Assembly: GCA_963768085.1 (NCBI GenBank)
Contig: CAVYGO010000003.1
Coordinates: 806,001-870,000, forward strand
DNA: 64,000 bases
Direction of reading: 5' to 3'
DNA from: Pukyongia sp963768085
GTDB taxonomy: Bacteria; Bacteroidota; Bacteroidia; Flavobacteriales; Flavobacteriaceae
Below the pieces are notes generated by a model that worked only from the letters and a program-made list of their open reading frames with translations, made no database searches and was not told the origin of the DNA. Both the position numbers and the translations under genes were made by a program. This document shows positions 17,688 through 25,803 of this stretch, in pieces; position 1 is the stretch's first letter; each line of letters starts with the position of its first letter.

Positions 17688-19229
17688 ATGAAGTCAAAAA
17701 TTAAAGTACTTAACGAGCGAATCGAACAGGCACATTTAGGAGGTGGGCAAGCACGGATCGATAAACAGCATCAAAAGAATAAACTCACAGCTCGTGAACG
17801 AATTCATTATTTGCTGGATGATAATTCCTTTGAGGAAATTGGGATCATGGTGACACACCGTACCACCGACTTCGGGATGGAAAAAGAAAAATATTATGGC
17901 GATGGGGTAGTAACCGGGTATGGTACAGTTGATGGGCGGTTAATTTATATTTATGCTCAGGATTTTACTGTCTTTGGAGGAGCACTTTCCGAAACCCATG
18001 CCGAAAAGATCTGTAAAGTAATGGATCTGGCTATGAAGGTGGGAGCGCCTATTATAGGATTAAATGATTCGGGGGGTGCCAGGATCCAGGAAGGTGTTAA
18101 GTCGCTTGGCGGCTATGCAGACATCTTCTATCGTAATGTGATGGCGTCAGGGGTCGTCCCTCAAATTTCCGCCATTATGGGCCCTTGTGCAGGCGGTGCA
18201 GTATATTCTCCGGCAATGACCGATTTTACGATGATGGTGGAAGGAACCAGTTATATGTTTGTAACAGGTCCCAACGTGGTTAAAACGGTGACCAATGAAG
18301 AAGTAACATCAGAAGAACTGGGGGGAGCGAGTACACATTCCATGAAATCGGGTGTTGCTCATCTTACCGCTGCGAATGATGTTCAATGTCTCGCCGACAT
18401 TAAACGACTTCTAAGTTATCTGCCACAGAGCAACAGAGAAACACCAAAATCCCTGGATTATGAATTAGGCGATGAGATCCGTCCGCAGTTGGCGAAAATT
18501 GTTCCGAAAAGCACAACTACACCGTATGATATGCGGGATGTGATAAAGGGTATTATAGACGAGGATTCATTCTTCGAAATACACAAAGACTATGCTGAAA
18601 ATATAGTGGTTGGCTTTGCCCGATTGGGAGGCCGCAGTGTGGGTATTGTTGCAAATAACCCGATGTTCCTGGCTGGGGTTTTGGGTGTGGATAGTTCGAA
18701 AAAAGCCGCCCGTTTCACCAGATTCTGCGATTGCTTTAATATTCCTCTACTGGTTCTTGTGGATGTACCTGGTTTCTTACCGGGAACGGATCAGGAGTGG
18801 AATGGGATCATTATTCATGGAGCGAAGTTGCTTTATGCATTAAGTGAAGCTACCGTTCCCAGAGTAACGGTTATTACGCGGAAGGCCTATGGAGGAGCCT
18901 ATGATGTGATGAATTCTAAACATATTGGAGCCGACATGAACTTTGCCTGGCCTACAGCCGAGATCGCTGTTATGGGAGCAAAAGGTGCCAGTGAGATCAT
19001 TTTCAGAAAAGAAATTCAGGCGGCAGCGGATCCTGCACAGAAACTTAAAGAGAAGGAGAATGAGTATGCCGAAAAGTTTGCCAATCCATGGCGGGCCGTC
19101 GAAAGAGGATTCATCGATGAGGTTATCCTACCCAGATTTACCAGGCGTAAATTAATTAAGGCCTATGCTATGCTGGAAGGCAAGAAGGCAAAAATTCCGA
19201 AGAAAAAACACGGCAATATTCCTTTATAA
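17688..19229 (+). CDS. Acyl-CoA carboxylase carboxyltransferase subunit (propionyl-CoA carboxylase beta type)
   Basis: 513 residues combining both crotonase-like halves in one chain, as in PccB/MmdA, unlike the split AccA/AccD. Visible: LTARERIHYLLD at the N-terminus, LNDSGGARIQEGVKSLGGYADIF and GPCAGGAVYSPAMTDF (N-half oxyanion region), and in the C-half VDVPGFLPGTDQEWNGIIIHGAKLLYA and TRKAYGGAYDVMNSK. It transfers CO2 from carboxybiotin to an acyl-CoA, most likely propionyl-CoA giving methylmalonyl-CoA; a decarboxylase role (MmdA) would need membrane partners that are not here. Its stop overlaps the convergent acs stop by six bases. Confidence 0.94.
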   Translation: MKSKIKVLNERIEQAHLGGGQARIDKQHQKNKLTARERIHYLLDDNSFEEIGIMVTHRTTDFGMEKEKYYGDGVVTGYGTVDGRLIYIYAQDFTVFGGALSETHAEKICKVMDLAMKVGAPIIGLNDSGGARIQEGVKSLGGYADIFYRNVMASGVVPQISAIMGPCAGGAVYSPAMTDFTMMVEGTSYMFVTGPNVVKTVTNEEVTSEELGGASTHSMKSGVAHLTAANDVQCLADIKRLLSYLPQSNRETPKSLDYELGDEIRPQLAKIVPKSTTTPYDMRDVIKGIIDEDSFFEIHKDYAENIVVGFARLGGRSVGIVANNPMFLAGVLGVDSSKKAARFTRFCDCFNIPLLVLVDVPGFLPGTDQEWNGIIIHGAKLLYALSEATVPRVTVITRKAYGGAYDVMNSKHIGADMNFAWPTAEIAVMGAKGASEIIFRKEIQAAADPAQKLKEKENEYAEKFANPWRAVERGFIDEVILPRFTRRKLIKAYAMLEGKKAKIPKKKHGNIPL

Positions 19230-21131
19230 CACATTGTTCATGATCTCCTGAACTACTTCCGGATTCAGCAAAGTGCTGGTATCTCCCAGGTTCGTGGTAT
19301 CGTTGCATGCAATTTTTCTTAGAATTCGGCGCATGATCTTGCCGCTTCGTGTCTTTGGTAAGCCAGACGTAAACTGGATCTTATCAAGTTTTGCGATAGG
19401 TCCGATACGCTCTGTGATCAACTGGTTGATCTCCTTGCGAAGGTTTTCCTGGTTTCGGTCTTCGCCGCTTTCCTTAAGGATCACGTAGCCGTATAAAGCA
19501 TTACCCTTAACATCGTGCGGGAAGCCCACAATGGCGCTTTCTGCCACAGCCTGATGCTCATTGATGGCATCTTCAATAGGTGCCGTTCCCAGATTATGTC
19601 CTGAAACGATGATCACGTCGTCCACTCTGCCGGTAATTCGATAGTAGCCTGTCATATCCCTTAACGCACCATCACCCGTGAAGTACTTGTTTTCAAATGC
19701 GGAAAAATATGTATCCTTATACCGCTGATGATCGCCCCAAATGGTTCTGGCGATGGAAGGCCAGGGAAATTTGATGCATAATTTACCCTGAGCCGGGTTA
19801 CCTTGAATTTCTTCAGAATCATCACTCATTAAACAAGGCTGAATTCCAGGAAGCGGCATGGTCGCAAATGTGGGTATGGTAGGGGTAGCGAAAGGTATGG
19901 GAGAGATCATGATACCCCCTGTTTCTGTTTGCCACCAGGTGTCCACGATCGGGCTGTTCATCTTACCTATATGGTCGTTATACCAGTGCCAGGCTTCTTC
20001 GTTTATAGGCTCTCCCACTGTTCCCAGGACTTTGAGAGAGGACAGGTTGTAGTTTTCAACATGAGACAATGGTTCCTTGGCAAGGGCTCGTATCGCAGTG
20101 GGAGCCGTATAGAACTGATTAATCTGATGTTTTTCCACCACCTGCCAGAATCTGCCCCAATCGGGATAGGTGGGTACTCCCTCGAACATTACGGTGGTCG
20201 CCCCGTTGGCAAGTGGTCCGTACACAATATAGCTGTGGCCTGTTATCCATCCGATGTCTGCTGTACACCAGTAAATATCGCCTTCTTTATACTGAAATAC
20301 ATTTTTAAAGGTAAATGCGGTATATACCATGTAACCCCCGGTTGTATGAACCATTCCTTTGGGTTTTCCGGTTGATCCGGAGGTGTATAGAATGAATAAA
20401 GGATCTTCGGCGTTCATGATCTCGGGCTCGCAATTGGGAGAGGCTTCGTCCAGCAAAGGTTGTAACCAATGGTCGCGATCTTGCTTCATATTGATTTCAG
20501 AATTAATTCTTTTTACCACCAAGACCGCTTCCACACCATCACAAATATCCAGCGCATCATCGACAATACCTTTAAGATCAATAGTCTTGGATCCACGAAA
20601 CGAGCCATCGCTTGTGATCACCATTTTGCAATCACAGTCGTTGATTCTTGTTCCCAGGGCGGTGGCGGAGAATCCGGCGAACACTACCGAGTGTACGGCT
20701 CCTATGCGTGCACAGGCCAGTACTGAGACCGCAAGTTCAGGGATCATAGGAAGATAGATACATACCCGATCGCCTTTTTTAACACCTTTTGATTTAAGTA
20801 CGTTTGCAAATCGGTTTACACGTTCATGTAGTTGATTATAAGTGATATGCTCCGCTGCTTCGGAAGGATCGTTAGGTTCAAAAATGATGGCAGTTCTATC
20901 CCCTTTGGAAGTGAGATGCCTGTCAATGCAATTTTCAGTGATATTCAACTGCGCACCTTCGAACCATTTGATCTCTGGTTTAGTAAAATCCCAGTCCAGG
21001 ACCTTATTCCATCGCTTCCTCCATACGAAATGTTCTTCTGCGATTTCTTCCCAAAATACTTCGGGGTCGCGAACCGATTTCCTGTAGACCTGAAAATATT
21101 CCTCGAGATGTTTTATATGATAGTTACTCAT
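19224..21131 (-). CDS. acs: Acetyl-CoA synthetase (acetate--CoA ligase)
   Basis: 635 residues, the usual Acs length. The adenylation loop LYTSGSTGKPKGMVHTT, the aromatic-rich TWWQTETGGIMISP motif that sets acetate specificity, DGALRDMTGYYRITGRVDDVI and the C-terminal PKTRSGKIMRR with the acetylation-regulated lysine at residue 598 are all present. It activates acetate through acetyl-AMP in the cytoplasm. The gene follows a porin gene by 10 bases on the same strand and so is probably co-transcribed with it, suggesting an acetate/organic acid uptake-and-activation unit. It converges on the acyl-CoA carboxylase operon. Confidence 0.95.
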   Translation of the reverse strand: MSNYHIKHLEEYFQVYRKSVRDPEVFWEEIAEEHFVWRKRWNKVLDWDFTKPEIKWFEGAQLNITENCIDRHLTSKGDRTAIIFEPNDPSEAAEHITYNQLHERVNRFANVLKSKGVKKGDRVCIYLPMIPELAVSVLACARIGAVHSVVFAGFSATALGTRINDCDCKMVITSDGSFRGSKTIDLKGIVDDALDICDGVEAVLVVKRINSEINMKQDRDHWLQPLLDEASPNCEPEIMNAEDPLFILYTSGSTGKPKGMVHTTGGYMVYTAFTFKNVFQYKEGDIYWCTADIGWITGHSYIVYGPLANGATTVMFEGVPTYPDWGRFWQVVEKHQINQFYTAPTAIRALAKEPLSHVENYNLSSLKVLGTVGEPINEEAWHWYNDHIGKMNSPIVDTWWQTETGGIMISPIPFATPTIPTFATMPLPGIQPCLMSDDSEEIQGNPAQGKLCIKFPWPSIARTIWGDHQRYKDTYFSAFENKYFTGDGALRDMTGYYRITGRVDDVIIVSGHNLGTAPIEDAINEHQAVAESAIVGFPHDVKGNALYGYVILKESGEDRNQENLRKEINQLITERIGPIAKLDKIQFTSGLPKTRSGKIMRRILRKIACNDTTNLGDTSTLLNPEVVQEIMNNVL

Positions 21132-21141
21132 ATTGTTTGTA

Positions 21142-22359
21142 TTAAAGATAAATCATTGCTTGCAGCGTGATAGTTCCGGTATCATTTTCACCGAATTTCC
21201 GATTCATATATTCGAGGGTCAATTTGGAATTATGCCCGCTAAAAAAAGCATTCACTCCAATTCCGAATATATTCCTGTTATCATCAACAGCATCATAGCT
21301 ATTGGCAGCAAAAGAGATATATGGCTGAAACCTTGTTTTCGCTACATCACCGGGTAAAACATAACCCGCATGGGTATAGAACATGCTACCTGTTCCGTAT
21401 ACATTGAACAGATAATCCGTTCCGTAGTTGTTAGATTGGAACGTGATGTAGGCCGTTATGGCGCTACCATTTTCCCCTACCGGAGCATCATAAAATACAT
21501 CTGCTGCGAAAATTGCCACATCTTCACCACTCAGCATGCCATTATCCCCGGCCACGACCGCCCCGCTGGGGTGATAAAAGAATCCGGCACCAACATTGAA
21601 GACCTTTTTTTCGCCCAGATAGGTTCCTATTTTATAAGGGAGCAAATTGGCTTCCTGGTCAAGGAAATTGAAATCGAAATAGCCGGAGTATGCGAACCCC
21701 GCATTTTTAGAACCCAGGAGTCTTTTCCCGGCATACACAGCTCCTGCAACATTTACAGGATCACGATCATCGAGACCATCAGTGATTACGTCATTTATGG
21801 CGATCCGATACTGTAATTTCCCGAATTTTCCTTTTCCAAAAATTCCTAAGTGTCTTATGAATTGATCCGACAAACCCAAAGTGGACCACGATTGGCGGTT
21901 ATTGTCTAATGGAAGCAGATTTAATGTGCTTTGGTTATTGAGCCTTGAGATACCGTTCCAGTAATGGAGTCCGCCACCTATAGCATGATCACCGATATGG
22001 TATTGACCCCATACATCGTGAAAGAATAATTGAGAACTTTCACCTTTACCGGTTGGGCTCAGGTTATTTGCATTCAGATTATTTAACCCGAAATGCGTTA
22101 GTATTAAAAACTTTTCATTAATCTGTGCGAATGCCACTATCCGTGCGCGCCTGAGATTGAAATTAATATTGCTCGTTTCCTCAGGAACATTGTTATTATA
22201 AAGGGCTTGTGCCTGAACCCAGGAGACAATTCGGAGATATTTTTTTCCGTCCTCATCGAAATTCACCTTGAGCCCGCCATTATAATCCGGGGAGCCCTGT
22301 GCAAAATTTGTCTGACTTATGAGAAAAAAAACACCCAGTAGAACAAACAGATTTTTCAT
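21142..22359 (-). CDS. Outer-membrane porin (phosphate-selective-porin O/P-like barrel)
   Basis: 405 residues with a signal peptide (MKNLFVLLGVFFLISQTNFAQ) and a body of alternating amphipathic strands: KYLRIVSWVQAQALYN, NFNLRRARIVAFAQINEKFLILTHFG, and a terminal GTITLQAMIYL. The arginine pair in the NLRRARI strand and the general order are those of OprO/OprP-like porins of Bacteroidota. Position directly before acs points to acetate or another small acid as cargo, but that is inference from context only. A clear promoter element lies 23 bases upstream of the start. Confidence 0.75.
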   Translation of the reverse strand: MKNLFVLLGVFFLISQTNFAQGSPDYNGGLKVNFDEDGKKYLRIVSWVQAQALYNNNVPEETSNINFNLRRARIVAFAQINEKFLILTHFGLNNLNANNLSPTGKGESSQLFFHDVWGQYHIGDHAIGGGLHYWNGISRLNNQSTLNLLPLDNNRQSWSTLGLSDQFIRHLGIFGKGKFGKLQYRIAINDVITDGLDDRDPVNVAGAVYAGKRLLGSKNAGFAYSGYFDFNFLDQEANLLPYKIGTYLGEKKVFNVGAGFFYHPSGAVVAGDNGMLSGEDVAIFAADVFYDAPVGENGSAITAYITFQSNNYGTDYLFNVYGTGSMFYTHAGYVLPGDVAKTRFQPYISFAANSYDAVDDNRNIFGIGVNAFFSGHNSKLTLEYMNRKFGENDTGTITLQAMIYL

Positions 22360-22381
22360 AATTATTGTGGATTAGGTTGAA

Positions 22382-22389
22382 CAAATATA
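22382..22389 (-). promoter_or_regulatory. -7 element before porin-acs operon
   Basis: On the minus strand this is TATATTTG, an exact TAnnTTTG match, 23-30 bases before the porin ATG. The -33 region is weak. Confidence 0.5.
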
Positions 22390-22431
22390 AGAGTTCTCCT
22401 CCTTTGGTTTTCAGGAAATATCTGCGAGATG

Positions 22432-22824
22432 CTAGACTTTATCGTGTGCCGTTAGATTCTTTATTGCAAGTCCTGAAAAAACAACTGCAAGTCCGAGAAA
22501 TACTACAAATAAGCAAACGATAAAAGTGATCAGGAAAAAATTACTGCCGGTGAAATTAAAGTAATAGGTTATTACACCTCCGAATATGGTGATCAGTATT
22601 CCACCCCATACATTTCTTCGCCAGGCTATGAAAACAGCCATGGCAAATACGACCCACGGTAAACTATTCGGGCTGTTCTTAACGATCCCGGCCAATCCGC
22701 CACCATAGTCTTCAGAACCCGAAAGCAGTGAAAAAACCAGTAACAAGACACTAAGAACGGTCAATGCGATGAGGGCCGATTTACGTACTGTGCGGATTAT
22801 TCTACGTTGTTTTTCGTTCTCCAT
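22432..22824 (-). CDS. Four-helix membrane protein of unknown function
   Basis: 130 residues with a basic N-terminus (KQRRIIRTVRKS) and four hydrophobic segments: about 16-34, 54-66, 72-92 and 94-118. The alternation of short loops and the WRRNVWGGI motif after helix 2 is common to small Bacteroidota membrane proteins, but I cannot assign a family or function. It lies 23 bases downstream of the methyltransferase gene on the same strand and is likely co-transcribed with it. Confidence 0.6.
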   Translation of the reverse strand: MENEKQRRIIRTVRKSALIALTVLSVLLLVFSLLSGSEDYGGGLAGIVKNSPNSLPWVVFAMAVFIAWRRNVWGGILITIFGGVITYYFNFTGSNFFLITFIVCLFVVFLGLAVVFSGLAIKNLTAHDKV

Positions 22825-22847
22825 ACGATTAGAATTTATTCATGTCA

Positions 22848-23681
22848 TTATTTTATCGCTATTACTTCCGTCATTAACGGACAGCAAATACTTGATCCCG
22901 GGGTTTCTTCTAGTACCCGCAGGTCTTTAAAAGCCTGCTTCATATCTGCTTCAGACAGATAGCCTGCTTCAACCAGTCTCGGGAAGTAGCTATAGTAAAA
23001 TGTCTTGGGCCATTGCCAGTTGAGGTTGTCCGGCCTTCCAATTTTAGACATGGGTCTGATCCCGGGGACTTCCATTCCAAATCCAATTAGCATGCGGGGT
23101 AAGTGTCTGCCAATATCAATTTCCCCTTCCGAATCCTGAAAACTTTTTAAGGCCGCAGCTATGGCAACCGATAATCCATCTTTTTTAGGTTCGGTTTGAT
23201 GGGTAGACCAGTCGTAATATTCATGGATTACCATTTTCCCTCCGGGCTTTAGAGCCGTATATACTTTTTGAAGGATCTCTTCCGGATTTGGAAGCCAGGC
23301 CAATGCCCAACGACAATACATACCATCGATGGAATCCGGTTCCAGTTGCATTTCGTTGAAATCGGCACATATCGCTTTAATGTTCAAATGCTGCAGCGAA
23401 CTTAGCTCGTTGAGGTGATGAATATATCCTTCCGATTTGTCCACACCGAAAACGGTTCCGTTTTCCCCGGCAATACATGCCATCTCCCGGGTGCAATATC
23501 CGGGGCCCGAGCCAAGATCGAGCAGAGTATCGCCGGCTGTAAATCCGGCTTTCGCCCAACCATGTTGAGCCTCTTCTGCCCAAACCTGATGCTGAATGCC
23601 AAGGCGGATCAGTTCCTGTTTATCAGTGCCGAGAATATAAGCGGTTGCTTCTTTTGCCATGATTTTTACTGAATTATCCAA
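22848..23681 (-). CDS. Class I SAM-dependent methyltransferase
   Basis: 277 residues from the first ATG; an internal ATG at residue 8 (MAKEATAYILG, 23660) is an equally good start. Motif I is LLDLGSGPGYCTREM near residues 54-68, motif II GVDKSEG near 79, a YCRWALAWLPNPEE region for motif IV and KPGGKMVIHEYYDW for motif post-I. The fold is the UbiE/COQ5-like small-molecule methyltransferase type; a YDWSTH segment and a conserved cysteine pair near the C-terminus (SICCP) are notable but not diagnostic. The substrate is unknown. Divergent from ssb; the intervening region has phased repeats. Confidence 0.85.
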   Translation of the reverse strand: MDNSVKIMAKEATAYILGTDKQELIRLGIQHQVWAEEAQHGWAKAGFTAGDTLLDLGSGPGYCTREMACIAGENGTVFGVDKSEGYIHHLNELSSLQHLNIKAICADFNEMQLEPDSIDGMYCRWALAWLPNPEEILQKVYTALKPGGKMVIHEYYDWSTHQTEPKKDGLSVAIAAALKSFQDSEGEIDIGRHLPRMLIGFGMEVPGIRPMSKIGRPDNLNWQWPKTFYYSYFPRLVEAGYLSEADMKQAFKDLRVLEETPGSSICCPLMTEVIAIK

Positions 23682-23750
23682 TAAAGCTACGAATAAAGTT
23701 TGTAAAAATTATATCAGGATAAGCGGTTGTTTTACAGGGAAAAAAAAGTA

Positions 23751-23780
23751 TACAAACGTTTACAAACGACTATAAACGAA
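23751..23780 (+). repeat. Three tandem 10-base repeats upstream of ssb
   Basis: Three successive decamers, TACAAACGTT, TACAAACGAC and TATAAACGAA, share the core (C/T)AAACG exactly one helical turn apart, in the region between the divergent methyltransferase and ssb genes. Such phasing fits an operator for a protein binding one face of the helix. Confidence 0.6.
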
Positions 23781-23820
23781 AGTAAGTATTTTGTAACCGA
23801 ATATTTTTTTGATGTCGCTC

Positions 23821-23828
23821 TATGTTTG
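23821..23828 (+). promoter_or_regulatory. -7 element before ssb
   Basis: TATGTTTG, an exact TAnnTTTG match, 59 bases before the ssb ATG; no TTTG at the expected 19-base distance, which would fit a regulated promoter with the decamer repeats further upstream. Confidence 0.5.
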
Positions 23829-23886
23829 CCCTGTCGAATGAAAGACGTTCGATAGTATCAATTGTTTAACCTTAAAATTTAATATT

Positions 23887-24222
23887 ATGAATGCACTTAG
23901 AAACAAAGTACAGTTGATTGGAAGACTTGGGCAAGACCCGGAAATTATGACTTTCGATGACGGAAACAAAATGGCAAAATTCTCGCTTGCTACAGATGAT
24001 AGCTACAAAGACAAAAGTGGTGAAAAAGTAGAACGTACCCAATGGCATAACGTTGTGGTTCGGGGAGGTCTTGTGAACGTGGTAGAGAACTATGTTGAGA
24101 AAGGGAAAGAGATTGCCATAGAAGGGAAACTTGCACATCGCTCTTACGATGATAAAGAAGGAAATAAGAGATATACAACCGAAGTGGTTTGTAACGAACT
24201 CTTGTTGTTAGGGGGGAAATAA
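23887..24222 (+). CDS. ssb: Single-stranded DNA-binding protein
   Basis: 111 residues forming one OB fold: MNALRNKVQLIGRLGQDPEI, KMAKFSLATDDSYKD, TQWHNVVVRGGL, YVEKGKEIAIEGKL and the last strand ending VVCNELLLLGGK. The protein stops right after the OB domain, so it lacks the long disordered tail and the acidic DDDIPF-type tip that recruits partner proteins in the main SSB. It is therefore probably a secondary, short SSB paralogue (as often used in competence, repair or mobile-element biology), and the genome likely has another SSB. Own promoter and terminator; monocistronic. Confidence 0.92.
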   Translation: MNALRNKVQLIGRLGQDPEIMTFDDGNKMAKFSLATDDSYKDKSGEKVERTQWHNVVVRGGLVNVVENYVEKGKEIAIEGKLAHRSYDDKEGNKRYTTEVVCNELLLLGGK

Positions 24223-24242
24223 TATATCCCCAAATAAGCTCG

Positions 24243-24269
24243 ACACCCGCATTGTTAAAGTGCGGGTGT
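24243..24269 (+). terminator. Terminator after ssb
   Basis: Perfect 9-base arms ACACCCGCA / TGCGGGTGT with a 9-base loop, 20 bases after the ssb stop; followed by a short T-rich run. May also serve the convergent anti-sigma gene. Confidence 0.75.
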
Positions 24270-24277
24270 TTGCGTTA

Positions 24278-24751
24278 TTAAGATTCTGAATAGGTGGTTT
24301 GTCTAAATATCCTATTACAGATTCGATCAACTATATAAAACAACCATAAAATTATGCTGGTAGAAAGTAACAATATTAGGGGTCCTTTTATTGCCTCTTC
24401 AGCTTTGGATAATTCTAATTCGAAACCGAATCCATATGTCATTACTGACAAGAAGGCGAGAGTAAAAGCACCCAGGACTGCATAAAGAAAGAAATGATTC
24501 CAAAATCGGTTTTTTCGTTCATATGCTGATTCAGCCTCTAATTTACGAACTACCGCATTTGAAAATCCGAGAGACGGAACTTCCTCGTCCACAGCATGAA
24601 GAGCTTCTTCTATTTGCATTAGCAGATCATATTCCCGCTTACAGTCTTCGCACTGTAACAGATGGTTTTGAATCCGGTCATTATCAGCTATACCAGAGGC
24701 ATCTGTTACATACTGCCACAAAGTGCTATTATCTAAATGTTCCATTTTCAA
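24278..24751 (-). CDS. Anti-sigma factor with zinc-binding (ZAS-type) domain
   Basis: 157 residues. The cytoplasmic N-terminus has the HxxxCxxC signature of zinc anti-sigma domains (His30, Cys34, Cys37 in NHLLQCEDC), followed by a helical linker and two hydrophobic helices (about 87-107 and 122-142) that would anchor it in the inner membrane. Such proteins hold an ECF sigma factor inactive until an envelope signal arrives. Directly downstream of, and almost touching, the ECF sigma gene (stop at 24752), the normal pairing. No periplasmic sensor domain follows the last helix, so the signal is probably perceived within the membrane or by a partner. Confidence 0.88.
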   Translation of the reverse strand: MKMEHLDNSTLWQYVTDASGIADNDRIQNHLLQCEDCKREYDLLMQIEEALHAVDEEVPSLGFSNAVVRKLEAESAYERKNRFWNHFFLYAVLGAFTLAFLSVMTYGFGFELELSKAEEAIKGPLILLLSTSIILWLFYIVDRICNRIFRQTTYSES

Positions 24752-25318
24752 TTATAATAGATCGTTAATTTCATGTTTGAATTCACGGCTGATCATCTCC
24801 CTCAAGGAAGTTCGCGCTCGAAATAGCTTCACCTTTACATTGCTAACTGTCATTCCTGTAATTTCAGAGATCTCTTTTACCGGTCGGTCTTCAAGGTAGT
24901 AAAGGTTTATTACCGCAGCTTCATCTGGGTCCAGTCGACTGATTAACGCAGCGAGAATATCTTTCCTGTTCTGAAGACTGGCCTTGATAAAAGGAGTATC
25001 TTCCTGTTTAAATATCTTCTCATTTATTTGTCCAATTTCGGTTTTTGGAATACTCTTGATCCTACTTCGATCAATGGCTTTCGTATAGGCAATTTTAAGG
25101 ATCCAATTAGGAAACTTATTATGATCTCTTAGGGTATTTAACATTTTAAATCCCTTTACAAATACATCCTGCGCTACTTCTTCCGCTTCTTCCCGATTTC
25201 TCAATATTTTTATGCAAACTGTAAATACTTTATTCTGATGTTTTTCAACAAGAGCACGATAGGCACCTGGTGAATTCGAATTCAGTATTTCCTTTATTAG
25301 TATTTGGTCTTGAGTCAT
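24752..25318 (-). CDS. ECF-type RNA polymerase sigma factor
   Basis: Start chosen at the ATG of MTQDQILIKEILN; ten further upstream codons are open but carry no family character. 188 residues with sigma region 2 (YRALVEKHQNKVFTVCIKIL ... EEVAQDVFVKGF ... FPNWILKIAYTKAIDRSR) and region 4 (RLDPDEAAVINLYYLEDRPVKEISEITGMTVSNVKVKLFRARTSLRE), a complete group IV sigma factor. It is paired with the membrane anti-sigma gene downstream. No matching target promoter could be picked out in this window; the divergent DUF6249 gene 130 bases away and the serine hydrolase behind it are the nearest candidates for regulation. Confidence 0.93.
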   Translation of the reverse strand: MTQDQILIKEILNSNSPGAYRALVEKHQNKVFTVCIKILRNREEAEEVAQDVFVKGFKMLNTLRDHNKFPNWILKIAYTKAIDRSRIKSIPKTEIGQINEKIFKQEDTPFIKASLQNRKDILAALISRLDPDEAAVINLYYLEDRPVKEISEITGMTVSNVKVKLFRARTSLREMISREFKHEINDLL

Positions 25319-25451
25319 CGATATACTATAAATGACGAGTTTGAACAAGGCAATGGTTACAGATTTTATAATTTTTCGAAGATTGTAACCAAATGAGATT
25401 ACCGCAACGTCATTATTAATAGAACACTGTTAAATTAAACTTTTAGAAATT

Positions 25452-25793
25452 ATGAAATTATTTGCTGTTGCACTAATGTTCTTAACTAGCGTTATCCTTA
25501 TCGTATCCCTTGTTTACATAGTTATAAATACGCGTCATAAAGAGAAAATGGCCTTGTTTGAAAAAGGTCTGGACCCCAAGAAATATTTAAACGACCACTT
25601 TATGCCCAATACACTAAGGGCAGGGATGCTACTGGTTGGTACGGGCTTCGGATTCCTGGTGGCTTTATTGATGGATGAATATGTCCTCACTTCTGTCGAT
25701 AATCCCGCAATTTACGGAGGATCGATTCTTCTGTTTGGCGGCCTTGGGCTGCTAATATTTTATGTCATAAATCGAAAAAAACACAAAAACTAA
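25452..25793 (+). CDS. DUF6249-type small membrane protein
   Basis: 113 residues: a first transmembrane helix (about 4-26), a cytoplasmic stretch with HKEKMALFEKGLDPKKYL, then two more helices (about 58-78 and 88-107) and a basic tail. The HKEKMALIEKG-like segment after the first helix is the hallmark of the DUF6249 family, which in Bacteroidota regularly accompanies ECF sigma/anti-sigma genes; here it is divergent from such a pair. Function unknown, with a membrane location clear. It lies 10 bases before the serine hydrolase gene, so the two share a transcript. Confidence 0.75.
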   Translation: MKLFAVALMFLTSVILIVSLVYIVINTRHKEKMALFEKGLDPKKYLNDHFMPNTLRAGMLLVGTGFGFLVALLMDEYVLTSVDNPAIYGGSILLFGGLGLLIFYVINRKKHKN

Positions 25794-25803
25794 ATTCCTA
25801 ATT

